In this document: positions 19,599 through 27,731 of the stretch, one piece after another | Layout of the letters: every line of letters starts with the position of its first letter | Position numbering within the stretch: the stretch's first letter is position 1 | NCBI GenBank assembly: GCA_946481965.1 | Contig: CAMLPN010000013.1 | Location: 1 to 48,859 of the forward strand | Length of the DNA stretch: 48,859 bases | Direction of reading: 5' to 3' | DNA from: an uncultured Neisseriaceae bacterium | Lineage (GTDB): Bacteria; Pseudomonadota; Gammaproteobacteria; Burkholderiales; Neisseriaceae | The notes under the pieces: model-generated | What the model saw: only the letters and a program-made list of their open reading frames with translations | Told to the model about the DNA's origin: nothing | Database searches by the model: none | Program-made: the position numbers and the translations under genes

Positions 19599-19612
19599 GA
19601 TGGAGTTACGTT

Positions 19613-19652
19613 TTATTTGGTTTCCTAGGATGCAACTTATTTGGTTTCCTAG
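19613..19652. repeat. Two direct copies of a 16-bp word
   Basis: TTATTTGGTTTCCTAG occurs at 19613-19628 and again at 19637-19652, a period of 24 bases, upstream of the small secreted-protein gene. It could be a paired binding site or a local slip duplication. Confidence 0.6.
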
Positions 19653-19790
19653 TAAGAAACTAAGATTTGATCTTTTAAGCCTGAATGAATATTCAATAAG
19701 GTATTAATATATTGTTAAGGTAAATGATGAATTAAACATTGTGTCTGATTCAGTATTTACTCTAATAATAAATATACGAAAGGAAACAAA

Positions 19791-20018
19791 ATGAAGAAAA
19801 TAGCTTCTGTATTTTTATTAGCAGCTTCTTTATGTATGACAGCCGGTGTAGCGATGGCAAACGCAGAAAATGATGATACTGATATCAATAATTTCACTCA
19901 ATCCACTGCTCAGAATGGTCAGAATAGCCTTAATAGTCAGAATACTGATCATGTTTATGGTAATTCTTCCAGTGGCGCTGCCTACCATGATTTAAATGAA
20001 TATCGAGGTGATCACTAA
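19791..20018 (+). CDS. Small secreted protein of unknown function
   Basis: A 75-residue protein with a clear Sec signal peptide: 'MKKIASVFLLAASLCMTAG' followed by a predicted cleavage after AMA near residue 23. The mature part is short, polar and rich in Asn, Gln, Ser and Asp, ending in 'AAYHDLNEYRGDH', with no cysteines. AAAGGAAACAAA precedes the ATG, and a textbook terminator follows, so this small gene is likely real and expressed. No family is recognised. It resembles small periplasmic stress-type proteins only in general composition. Confidence 0.75.
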   Translation: MKKIASVFLLAASLCMTAGVAMANAENDDTDINNFTQSTAQNGQNSLNSQNTDHVYGNSSSGAAYHDLNEYRGDH

Positions 20019-20032
20019 TCCGGTCAGAATTC

Positions 20033-20063
20033 AAAAGCACAGCTTTTAGCTGTGCTTTTTTTT
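20033..20063 (+). terminator. Strong intrinsic terminator
   Basis: AAAGCACAGC arm, TTTTA loop, GCTGTGC arm and eight T residues, about 20 bp after the stop of the small secreted protein. Confidence 0.9.
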
Positions 20064-20133
20064 GCAAGACAAGAAACATCTGGTTAGTTATAAAAATGAA
20101 TTACTCGCTGGCTTATCCATTTAATCGGCTATG

Positions 20134-20280
20134 TTATTCCATAAAATGGATAATTTCTGGCTCAATGACTTCAAGTTTAATGTCAAAATCTGCAAAATAT
20201 CTGTAAGCTGCAACATTACAAAAATACTGAAAAAATATACTCAGCTGCGCAATTAATTTACATAAATATCTTACTTTCAA
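20134..20280 (-). pseudogene. Possible coding relic (48 codons)
   Basis: An open minus-strand frame from a TTG at 20280 to a TAA at 20134. It has no ATG start and no ribosome site, but its C-terminus 'YRYFADFDIKLEVIEPEIIH' looks protein-like. It may be the tail of a decayed gene; no family is recognised. Confidence 0.3.
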
Positions 20281-20328
20281 TCACTTAGCAGTATTAAGAT
20301 TAAATCTCTAACATACAAGGAGTATATT

Positions 20329-20580
20329 ATGGGCTTTATCTGGACAATTATAGTCGGCTTTATCATTGGTGTTCTTGCCAAATTAATTTATCCGGGCAAA
20401 GATAATTTGGGCATTGTGATGACTACTCTGTTAGGTATAGGTGGTTCATTAGTTGCTGGTTATGTTGGACAGTTATTTGGCTGGTATAATGCCGGCGAAA
20501 AGGCTGGTTTGATTGCATCAGTAGTATTTGCCTGTCTTATTTTATTCCTGTATGGAAAATTCAAAAACAGACAATATTAA
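20329..20580 (+). CDS. GlsB/YeaQ/YmgE family membrane protein
   Basis: An 83-residue transglycosylase-associated (YeaQ/YmgE/GlsB) protein. Three hydrophobic segments are visible (about 1-15, 29-50, 60-77). The family features 'GFIIGVLAKLIYPG' and the Gly-rich 'TTLLGIGGSLVAGYVGQLFG' are present. These small inner-membrane proteins are linked to general stress, but their activity is unproven. AAGGAG precedes the ATG. The gene ends against a bidirectional terminator shared with mlaC. Confidence 0.92.
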   Translation: MGFIWTIIVGFIIGVLAKLIYPGKDNLGIVMTTLLGIGGSLVAGYVGQLFGWYNAGEKAGLIASVVFACLILFLYGKFKNRQY

Positions 20581-20583
20581 TAA

Positions 20584-20612
20584 AAAAGGTGATGGAAAAC
20601 CCATCACCTTTT
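20584..20612. terminator. Bidirectional terminator between glsB-like gene and mlaC
   Basis: A perfect 12-bp stem, AAAAGGTGATGG at 20584-20595 and its complement at 20601-20612. It has A-runs on one side and T-runs on the other, so it can terminate transcription from both converging genes. Confidence 0.9.
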
Positions 20613-20648
20613 ATATAATTCATCTGTACATTGCTTCATTTTAAACAA

Positions 20649-21269
20649 CTATTTAACTGCCTGTACTTTACCAAAACCTCGCTCGCGCAATTGTGCAATA
20701 GTGCCATCAATACCCTTTTCTTTGATGGACTGATCAAATTGGGTACGATACACCGTTACCAAACTGGTACCATTCACGCGGAAATTATAAATTTTAAAAA
20801 CACCGCCAGAAAAATACATCTGATAACCAACAGTATAGCGCTTATTATTAGTACTGACTATTTCGGTAAAAGTTTCCAGCTTGTTATTACCCTGATTCAC
20901 AACTTTGGGTAAAACTTTCACTTGAGCATTTGAAGCACCCAACAGGGCTGAATGTGCATAAATACGAACAATCATATTTTTAAAAGCTGCTTTGAAATCC
21001 TGCTTTTGCTGTGGGGTAAATTGCCTCCATGGCAAGCCCACCGCTAATGCAGAAATTCGTTCATAGTCCAGATATTGATCAGCATAACGTTCAATCTGAC
21101 TGATTCGCTGCTGCTCATTCAGACTTTTATCTTTAGCGACAGATAACACCATCTGAACATTTTGTTGTAACTGCTGCTGTGCTAATTGTTCCTGAGTAGC
21201 TGCATATACCCACACAGAACACAACAACGTCCACACTGCTAAACAACTTTTTAAGTACTTCTGCATCAT
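20649..21269 (-). CDS. mlaC: MlaC-type periplasmic phospholipid-binding protein
   Basis: A 206-residue MlaC/Ttg2D-family protein. A signal peptide (about 1-23) is followed by the characteristic helical lipid-binding domain: 'LDYERISALAVGLPWRQFTP' (about 72-91) and 'YQMYFSGGVFKIYNFRVNGT' (about 149-168). MlaC shuttles phospholipids between the outer-membrane MlaA complex and the inner-membrane MlaFEDB transporter. Here it stands without mlaFEDB neighbours; the rest must lie elsewhere, or this is a solitary paralogue. AGGAGAGGA precedes two ATG codons. It lies just downstream of alaS on the same strand. Confidence 0.88.
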   Translation of the reverse strand: MMQKYLKSCLAVWTLLCSVWVYAATQEQLAQQQLQQNVQMVLSVAKDKSLNEQQRISQIERYADQYLDYERISALAVGLPWRQFTPQQKQDFKAAFKNMIVRIYAHSALLGASNAQVKVLPKVVNQGNNKLETFTEIVSTNNKRYTVGYQMYFSGGVFKIYNFRVNGTSLVTVYRTQFDQSIKEKGIDGTIAQLRERGFGKVQAVK

Positions 21270-21349
21270 TCCTCTCCTGTATGGAAATCAAACCAGAGGT
21301 TGACAACTATCTCCTCAAAAATAACGTCTGATTTTTCATCTGTAAAACT

Positions 21350-23977
21350 TCATACTGCTTTGGCCTTCAACCAATTGGCTACACTGGATAATGCAGTTGC
21401 TAACTGATCGACATCCTGACCACCGGCTTGAGCCAGATCAGGACGGCCACCGCCTTTACCGCCTACCTGAGTCGCAACAAAGTTAACTAATTCCCCTGCT
21501 TTGACTGTTTTACTTAATTCTTTGGATACACCAGCAGTAATGGCTATTTTACCTTCATTCACGGCGGCCAACAAAACAACAATATTATTACCCTTGGCGG
21601 TTAATGAGGTAGTGATCTCACGTAAAGCATTACTATCAGCCTCAATCTGACTAACAACTAAACGAACAGTTCCGAGCTGCTGAGCCTGTTGCAGTAAAGT
21701 CATACCAGCCTGTTTAGCCAGTTCTCCTTTTGCCTGCAACAGAGATTTTTCCAATTGTTTTGCCTGTGATTGTATAGACTGGATTTTAGGTAATAAATCC
21801 TCAACAGTTTGAGCTTTCACTTCAGATACAGCGTCTTTTAATAGCTCTTCTTGTTGTTGCACATAGTGCAAGGAAACCATACCGGTAACTGCCTCAATGC
21901 GACGAACACCGGCAGCAATACCACCTTCAGAAATAATTTTAAACAGCCCGATATCTCCGGTGCGTGCAACGTGAGTACCACCACACAATTCAGCAGAGAA
22001 GTCACCCATACTCAGCATACGCACCTGATCACCGTATTTCTCACCAAACAGTGCCATCGCACCGGCTGAAATAGCTTCATCAAACGTCATCTGCTGAGCA
22101 CAAACAGGAACATTAGCTAATATGGCCAGATTAACTCGCCGTTCTACCTCCGCTAATTGAACAGCTGTTAGTGGTTGCGAATGAGAGAAATCAAAGCGGG
22201 TGCGTTCCGGTGTGACCAGCGATCCTTTTTGTTCAACATGCGTACCCAATACATCACGCAGAGCACGATGCATCAAATGGGTAGCACTGTGATTACGCAT
22301 ACAGGCATCACGTATTTCATTATCAACCTGAGCAGTAACCGCATCACCCACTTTTACGGTACCAGCCAGCATTTCACCAAACTGGGCAAAGACACTGGCT
22401 TTGATTTTTTGGGTATCCAGCACCTGAAAACGGTTTTCACCGGAAAAAATATAGCCGACATCGCCAACCTGCCCGCCGGATTCAGCATAAAATGGGGTGA
22501 AATCGATTACTATAGCTCCTGATTCACCGGCACTTAACTGCTGTACCGCTTCACCATCTTTATATAGTGCCAGAACTGTACTTTCACTCTGCCGTACTGT
22601 ATAGCCATGAAATTCAGTATCTTTACCTTCATAGCTTAGTTGAGTATTAGCTTTAAAATTCTGTGCCGCGCGTGCACGGGCACGCTGTGCGGCCATTTCT
22701 CGTTCAAAGCCTTCTTCATCCAGACTAATATTGCGTTCACGTGCAATATCCGCGGTCAGATCGTAAGGGAAACCATAGGTATCATATAATTTAAAAATAA
22801 CCTCACCAGATAACCGCTCAGCATCTTTTTGCAGTGCATTCTCCAGTAAAGCCATGCCGGTTTCTAGCGTTTGCGCGAAGCGACTTTCTTCCTGCTGCAA
22901 AATTTCACTGATCTGTGCCTGTTTTTCAATCAGTTGCGGATAAGCAGCTCCCATTTCCTTAGCCAAATCAGCTACCAGCAGATGGAAAAAAGCCTGTTTA
23001 CAACCAAGCTTATAACCGTGACGCACGGCACGACGAATAATGCGACGCAGCACATAACCCCGTCCCTCATTGCTTGGTAAAACTCCGTCTGCAATCAGAA
23101 ATGCACATGAACGGATGTGGTCTGCAATCACTTTCAAACTAGGCATTTGCTGTGTATAAGGCACACCTACTACACGGGCTACAGCATGTAACAGGTTAAC
23201 AAACAAATCAATTTCATAGTTACTGTGCACATGCTGCAAAACGGCAGAGACACGTTCCAGCCCCATACCGGTATCTACCGATGGACGTGGCAGTTTATTC
23301 ATCGTACCGTTTTCATCACGGTTATACTGCATAAACACACAGTTCCAGATTTCAATAAAACGGTCACCATCTTCTTCGGCACTACCCGGAGGTCCGCCCC
23401 AGATATCTTCGCCATGATCATAAAAAATTTCTGAGCATGGACCACAGGGACCGGTATCCCCCATTTGCCAGAAATTATCTGATGCATAACGTGACCCTTT
23501 ATTGTCACCGATACGAATGATTTTTTCCGGTGGCAAACCGATTTCATTCAGCCAGATATCATAAGCTTCATCATCTTCAGCATAAACAGTTGCCAGTAAT
23601 TTTTCTTTTGGCAAATTTAGCCATTGTGGACTGGTCAAAAACTCCCATGCGAAAAGTAACGCATCGCGTTTGAAATAATCACCAAAACTGAAATTACCCA
23701 GCATTTCAAAAAAAGTGTGATGGCGAGCTGTGTAGCCGACATTTTCTAAGTCATTGTGCTTACCACCAGCACGCACACACTTTTGTGCAGTTGTGGCACG
23801 GTTATAAGGGCGCTTATCAAAACCCAGAAAGACATCTTTAAACTGGTTCATACCGGCATTGGTAAACAACAAGGTTTTATCATCCTGTGGCGGTACCAGT
23901 GAAGAAGAAGATACAATCTGATGATTTTTACTTTCAAAAAATTGTAGAAATTTACTTCGTAGTTCTGCTGTTTTCAT
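21350..23977 (-). CDS. alaS: Alanyl-tRNA synthetase
   Basis: An 875-residue AlaRS of normal length. The class II motif 2 region reads '[20 protein letters not shown]' (about 57-76). The editing domain zinc ligands lie in '[11 protein letters not shown]' and '[14 protein letters not shown]'. The C-terminal Gly-rich '[16 protein letters not shown]' is the DHHA1 signature. The start codon has a weak ribosome site. An inverted repeat resembling paired DNA uptake sequences lies upstream at 24008-24047. Confidence 0.98.
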   Translation of the reverse strand: MKTAELRSKFLQFFESKNHQIVSSSSLVPPQDDKTLLFTNAGMNQFKDVFLGFDKRPYNRATTAQKCVRAGGKHNDLENVGYTARHHTFFEMLGNFSFGDYFKRDALLFAWEFLTSPQWLNLPKEKLLATVYAEDDEAYDIWLNEIGLPPEKIIRIGDNKGSRYASDNFWQMGDTGPCGPCSEIFYDHGEDIWGGPPGSAEEDGDRFIEIWNCVFMQYNRDENGTMNKLPRPSVDTGMGLERVSAVLQHVHSNYEIDLFVNLLHAVARVVGVPYTQQMPSLKVIADHIRSCAFLIADGVLPSNEGRGYVLRRIIRRAVRHGYKLGCKQAFFHLLVADLAKEMGAAYPQLIEKQAQISEILQQEESRFAQTLETGMALLENALQKDAERLSGEVIFKLYDTYGFPYDLTADIARERNISLDEEGFEREMAAQRARARAAQNFKANTQLSYEGKDTEFHGYTVRQSESTVLALYKDGEAVQQLSAGESGAIVIDFTPFYAESGGQVGDVGYIFSGENRFQVLDTQKIKASVFAQFGEMLAGTVKVGDAVTAQVDNEIRDACMRNHSATHLMHRALRDVLGTHVEQKGSLVTPERTRFDFSHSQPLTAVQLAEVERRVNLAILANVPVCAQQMTFDEAISAGAMALFGEKYGDQVRMLSMGDFSAELCGGTHVARTGDIGLFKIISEGGIAAGVRRIEAVTGMVSLHYVQQQEELLKDAVSEVKAQTVEDLLPKIQSIQSQAKQLEKSLLQAKGELAKQAGMTLLQQAQQLGTVRLVVSQIEADSNALREITTSLTAKGNNIVVLLAAVNEGKIAITAGVSKELSKTVKAGELVNFVATQVGGKGGGRPDLAQAGGQDVDQLATALSSVANWLKAKAV

Positions 23978-24007
23978 GTTTGTGTCAGTTTATATGGGCA
24001 AATAATC

Positions 24008-24047
24008 GTTTTCAGGCAGTCTGCATGATCACAGACTGCCTGAAAAC
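24008..24047. repeat. DUS-like inverted repeat
   Basis: A perfect 16-bp inverted repeat: GTTTTCAGGCAGTCTG at 24008-24023 and its complement at 24032-24047, with an eight-base loop. Each arm contains AGACTGCCTGAA, one base different from the Simonsiella-type DNA uptake word AGGCTGCCTGAA. Paired uptake words commonly double as terminators in Neisseriaceae. Here the pair sits between the divergent alaS and potF-like genes. Confidence 0.7.
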
Positions 24048-24308
24048 ATTAACCAGAAACAGGGCTTTATTTGTCACCCATCCAGCTTATCGCCTTTGTT
24101 AAAATCATGCGCTTATCTTACCGTAGTTTTTGCCATACGCCTACCTGCAACTATATTTTTCCGTCACATAATGACAATTCCAACAACACAATTACATTAT
24201 TTCAGTTGAGTTATCCCATATCAACCCGAAATAATGGTACAAAGATAGTAGAATTAAATTCCGCACCAGCAAAATCATGACTGATGCATATTTATTTAAA
24301 GGACAAAC

Positions 24309-25472
24309 ATGAAAAAAACAGCCCGCCTGAGTTTAGCCGGTTTGATTTTATGTACCTTGGTTGCTTGTGGTGGTTCGCAAGACACTAACACAACCAAGTC
24401 AGCCTCTGCTGCAAAAGCGATACAACCAGAAAAGCTGAGCGATACCAAAGTATTAAAAATATACAATTGGTCTGATTATGTTGATCCCAAAACCATCAGC
24501 GAATTTGAAAAAAAATACAGCGTTCAGATTACTTACAATTACTATGACAGCGATGAAACACTGGAAAGTAAAGTACTTACCGGACAGTCTGGCTATGATA
24601 TTGTTGGACCATCTAATTCCTTTTTGGCACGGCAGATAAAAGCCGGAGCCTACCAACCACTTAATAAAGAGTTATTACCAAATTGGAAATACATCAACCC
24701 AAAATTGCTGCAATTATTACAAGATGTTGATCCAGATAATCAGTATGCCATTCCAAACTATTGGGGAATGAATACCATTGCTATTAATCGTGACAAAGTC
24801 AAGGCAGCATTAGGTGACACGCCGATACCTAAAAATGAGTGGGATCTAGTATTTAATCCAGATTATACCGATAAGCTCAAAAGCTGTGGTATTAGTTACA
24901 TGGATAGCCCGGTAGAAATGATGCCTTTGGCTTTGCATTACATCGGCAAAGACCCAAACAGTCAGAGTAAAAATGACATTGATCTGGCTGCCAACGTACT
25001 TAAAATTAACCACAATAATGTATTGCGTTATTCATCCTCCGGCTACATCGACGATCTAGCTAGAGGTGACGTATGTGTAGTTATCGGCTTTGGTGGCGAT
25101 TTGAATATTGCCAAACGTCGACGGCAGGAAGCAACCGGCAAAGATGATATCGATGTGTTAGTACCATCCGAAGGTGTTTCTCTCTGGATAGACACCTTAA
25201 CCATTCCAAAAGATGCTAGCAATATTAAAAATGCTTATCGATATTTAAACTGGTTACTGGAACCTAATATTGCAGCCAGAAATGCCAACTTTGTAACATT
25301 TGCCCCCGCTAGTTTACCTGCTAAGGAACTGATGAAAAAAGAATATCAGCAAAATAGCAGCATTTTCCCGACCGAAGAGTTATTGGCAAAAAGTTTTCTT
25401 GTCTTACCGGCTAAAAGTGAAACCTTAAAATACGAATTACGCTTGTGGCAAAATCTTAAAGCAGGTAAATAA
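24309..25472 (+). CDS. Polyamine (spermidine/putrescine) ABC substrate-binding lipoprotein, PotD/PotF type
   Basis: A 387-residue periplasmic binding protein. A lipobox LVAC lies at about residues 17-20, so it is membrane-tethered. The family signature 'VLKIYNWSDYVDPKTISEFE' (about 48-67), the ligand-contact 'NYWGMNTIAINRDK' (about 150-163) and 'SEGVSLWIDTLTIPKDA' match PotD/PotF. It would capture spermidine or putrescine for an ABC importer, but no permease or ATPase gene is adjacent. AAAGGA precedes the ATG, and a strong terminator follows. Confidence 0.93.
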   Translation: MKKTARLSLAGLILCTLVACGGSQDTNTTKSASAAKAIQPEKLSDTKVLKIYNWSDYVDPKTISEFEKKYSVQITYNYYDSDETLESKVLTGQSGYDIVGPSNSFLARQIKAGAYQPLNKELLPNWKYINPKLLQLLQDVDPDNQYAIPNYWGMNTIAINRDKVKAALGDTPIPKNEWDLVFNPDYTDKLKSCGISYMDSPVEMMPLALHYIGKDPNSQSKNDIDLAANVLKINHNNVLRYSSSGYIDDLARGDVCVVIGFGGDLNIAKRRRQEATGKDDIDVLVPSEGVSLWIDTLTIPKDASNIKNAYRYLNWLLEPNIAARNANFVTFAPASLPAKELMKKEYQQNSSIFPTEELLAKSFLVLPAKSETLKYELRLWQNLKAGK

Positions 25473-25490
25473 TCATTTTCTGAAATCCAT

Positions 25491-25516
25491 ACCCTTCACT
25501 GCCGTGAAGGGTTTTT
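25491..25516 (+). terminator. Terminator after the polyamine-binding gene
   Basis: ACCCTTCAC arm, TGCC loop and GTGAAGGGT arm, then a T-run, about 20 bp after the stop. Confidence 0.9.
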
Positions 25517-25555
25517 CCATCTTTGCTTTGTAATCATCCTGTCAAAATCACTGAC

Positions 25556-26026
25556 TTAGCTGCAAAGCTTGGGAAACTGTTGCCACGCTTTAGAAATTAC
25601 CATTCCATTATCATAAAGATTAATAATACTATGATTAGGACCAGCTTTCACAATATCTATCTGCAATCCTTCCAGCTTAGTAAACGGGTTAACCAGCGCT
25701 AAAGTCTGACTACCATTAGTATAAACCGTTACTTTATAAAATTCAGATGGAAGCTTAAAACGTGATTGCATATTGCTGTGCAGACAATTCCCGATTTCAG
25801 TCACTGATTTGTCAACTGATAAAGTCACTAACGGAGCAGAATTGCGTTCAGGCATCAGCACAGGGGCATCTATTTTCTTGGTAATGCATTGGCCTTTAAC
25901 ATCCTGATTTTCGAGAACATTAGCTCCAGCCACTTCACAATTTTGCTGAGGTGCAGTAAGGTCCTTACATCCTGCTAAAAGACATAGACAAAAACCAGAC
26001 CAAAATAATATTTTTTTCCACTGCAT
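25556..26026 (-). CDS. Small lipoprotein of unknown function
   Basis: 156 residues. The N-terminal lipoprotein signal has lipobox LAGC at about residues 17-20. The mature part has two pairs of cysteines (for example in 'QQNCEVAGANVLENQDVKGQ', and one near the C-terminal end) and is a mixed alpha/beta domain with no family I recognise. It is convergent with the polyamine-binding gene and divergent from ubiX. Confidence 0.7.
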   Translation of the reverse strand: MQWKKILFWSGFCLCLLAGCKDLTAPQQNCEVAGANVLENQDVKGQCITKKIDAPVLMPERNSAPLVTLSVDKSVTEIGNCLHSNMQSRFKLPSEFYKVTVYTNGSQTLALVNPFTKLEGLQIDIVKAGPNHSIINLYDNGMVISKAWQQFPKLCS

Positions 26027-26242
26027 TATTAAATTTCCATTTTAAATTTATTTTTTATAAATAGTGTTATCGCCAGCGCACATCACTCAACAAATCAAGT
26101 CTATTAAGCAATGTATTCTTAATTTATTTTTTGCGTACATCAAGTATGGCTATCCCATATTGATACCGCTAAATACACCACACAATACACAAACCAAACC
26201 AGCTATAATATCAATCCAACTTTTCGTTACAACAATTCTGTC

Positions 26243-26878
26243 ATGATTTATCCTGAGACAAACAGCATTAAAACCATCACTCTGGCATTAACTGGTGCGT
26301 CAGGTATGCCTTATGCTAGACGATTACTATCGTGTCTGATTCAGGCGAAAATCAAAGTTTGGTTACTTTACTCTCAAGCTGCTCAAATTGTTGCAAAGCA
26401 AGAACTAAACTGGCTTCTTCCAGCAAACACCAAACAATGTACCGCAACTTTATGTGAAGAATTCTCCATTGATGAGAGCATGCTAACTGTGTTTGGTCGG
26501 GATGAATGGTTTGCTCCGCCTGCTTCCGGTTCAAATCCAGCAGATGCTATGATTATCTGTCCAGCCAGTATGGGTTGTATTGCCGCTATCGCCAATGGTA
26601 CATCTGACCATCTGCTGGAACGAGCTGCCGATGTCTGCATTAAAGAAAATCGTCAACTTATTGTCGTGCCACGCGAAAGCCCGTTTTCAGCCATACATCT
26701 GGAAAATATGCTTAAACTAGCCCGATTAGGTGTTTGTATTTTACCACCATCGCCTGGCTTCTATCTTCAACCAACCAGCATGGCCGATCTGATTGATTTC
26801 GTTGTGGCCAGAATCCTTGACCAATTACATATTCCCCATCAGCTCTGCCAACGCTGGGGCGATAAGCCAGCTATTTAA
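26243..26878 (+). CDS. ubiX: Flavin prenyltransferase UbiX
   Basis: A 211-residue UbiX/Pad1 protein, which prenylates FMN to make the cofactor used by UbiD decarboxylase in ubiquinone synthesis. 'LTGASGMPYARRLL' (about 16-29) is the flavin-binding loop. 'CPASMGCIAAIANGTSDHLL' (about 111-130) and 'VVPRESPFSAIHLENMLKL' (about 146-164) are canonical active-site segments. It has full length. An aromatic attenuator begins about 60 bp after its stop. Confidence 0.96.
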   Translation: MIYPETNSIKTITLALTGASGMPYARRLLSCLIQAKIKVWLLYSQAAQIVAKQELNWLLPANTKQCTATLCEEFSIDESMLTVFGRDEWFAPPASGSNPADAMIICPASMGCIAAIANGTSDHLLERAADVCIKENRQLIVVPRESPFSAIHLENMLKLARLGVCILPPSPGFYLQPTSMADLIDFVVARILDQLHIPHQLCQRWGDKPAI

Positions 26879-26936
26879 TATAGGCAAACTAACCAATTGC
26901 AATAGCACAGTAGTGAAATTACTACAAATATACTGC

Positions 26937-26966
26937 TTGACAAGCATTCATATAGTCATGTATGGT
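26937..26966 (+). promoter_or_regulatory. Putative promoter of the aromatic leader
   Basis: A perfect -35 hexamer TTGACA at 26937-26942 and a -10-like TATGGT at 26961-26966, spaced 18 bp. The predicted start of transcription falls within a few bases of the leader ATG at 26974, which would make the leader message nearly leaderless. This is a by-eye match and not proven. Confidence 0.5.
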
Positions 26967-26973
26967 AATAAAC

Positions 26974-27051
26974 ATGAAAACTAATACCCACTTCTTTTTT
27001 GCTTATTATTGGTATCACACTTCGGTGCGGTACCTGTTTGCGTTTATTTAA
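26974..27051 (+). CDS. Leader peptide rich in Phe, Tyr and Trp (attenuator)
   Basis: A 25-codon open frame too short for routine gene finding. Residues 7-9 are Phe-Phe-Phe and residues 11-14 are Tyr-Tyr-Trp-Tyr. Later come Tyr20, Phe22 and Phe24. In all, four Tyr, five Phe and one Trp make up 10 of 25 residues, far above chance. It is followed by a hairpin with a UUCG loop overlapping its second half and by an intrinsic terminator. This is the classic layout of phe/trp leader peptides, here covering all three aromatic amino acids. Confidence 0.85.
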   Translation: MKTNTHFFFAYYWYHTSVRYLFAFI

Positions 27052-27084
27052 ATTAAATTTAGTCAAGCAAAAAAGGTAAACCGC
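27011..27084 (+). promoter_or_regulatory. Pause hairpin and alternative antiterminator of the aromatic attenuator
   Basis: Hairpin 1:2 spans 27011-27034: GGTATCACAC, loop TTCG, and a complementary arm ending GCGGTACC (one mismatch, one G:U pair). The 3' arm (27027-27034, GCGGTACC) can instead pair with GGTA (27075-27078) plus CCGC (27081-27084), giving eight base pairs around a two-base bulge. That alternative pairing would occupy the 5' arm of the terminator. A ribosome stalled on the Phe or Tyr/Trp codons would block hairpin 1:2 and favour read-through. Confidence 0.75.
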
Positions 27085-27108
27085 CCGGAGCAACCGAGGC
27101 GGTTTTTT
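27079..27108 (+). terminator. Attenuator terminator
   Basis: AACCGCC plus CGG arm, AGCAA loop, CCG plus GGCGGTT arm with one bulged A, then a U-run. It lies 28 bases after the leader stop and 42 bases before the next gene. Confidence 0.9.
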
Positions 27109-27149
27109 AGTGCCTAAACTGCCTCACGATAATAAAGAAAGACATAGAT

Positions 27150-27731
27150 ATGAAAACAAATCTAAGTGAGAAAAAAATGACTGCCATACGCAACAAGCAC
27201 CAGCAGCACCAAGACATCGCGCCAGTACAGCAATTACAACGCTGGTCTATGATTGTAGACGGTAATCAGCATCATCAGCTTTCGTACTTGTCTCCATCTG
27301 AGTGTACGCATGAATTCATGCTTAGTGAAGCACTAATTCCACAATTACGTTTAATGGCTATACTAATTGCTGCACAAAGACTAAATGATCAACAACCTAC
27401 CCCAGCCATCATCAGCGATGAAGCTGATTGGTTTGCTGCACGCATATTGGTAATGGGAATAAGGGTTTTTCATTTAGATATCACCCTAATTCCCATGTTA
27501 AAAACAGCCAATCTGCGCGCTCGAAAATTTGCTCAACAACACCAACTCGCTTTTACACCCGCACAGATGCGCATGAGCCTGCATGCCGGACGACCGGAAC
27601 GCTTGCTGATTGTGGAAACATCTACGCTAATTAAGTCAGATCTTGGCATAATTCAAAATAGTCTAAACTTCGCTAAATCTGCTTGTTTATCAGAAAGTGA
27701 AATAATCAAACTAACCGCAAATAATACTTAA
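27150..27731 (+). CDS. Unknown protein downstream of the aromatic attenuator
   Basis: 193 residues, with an alternative ATG at 27177 that has GTGAG upstream. I do not recognise a family. The protein has no signal peptide and looks mainly helical, with two amphipathic/hydrophobic stretches: 'SEALIPQLRLMAILIAAQRL' (about 54-73) and 'AARILVMGIRVFHLDITLIP' (about 91-110). A charged region with 'LHAGRPERLLIVE' follows (about 143-155). It is not chorismate mutase, prephenate dehydratase, DAHP synthase or anthranilate synthase by visible motifs. Its position right behind the attenuator implies that its expression responds to aromatic amino acid supply. An 11-bp hairpin follows at 27793-27840. Confidence 0.75.
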   Translation: MKTNLSEKKMTAIRNKHQQHQDIAPVQQLQRWSMIVDGNQHHQLSYLSPSECTHEFMLSEALIPQLRLMAILIAAQRLNDQQPTPAIISDEADWFAARILVMGIRVFHLDITLIPMLKTANLRARKFAQQHQLAFTPAQMRMSLHAGRPERLLIVETSTLIKSDLGIIQNSLNFAKSACLSESEIIKLTANNT

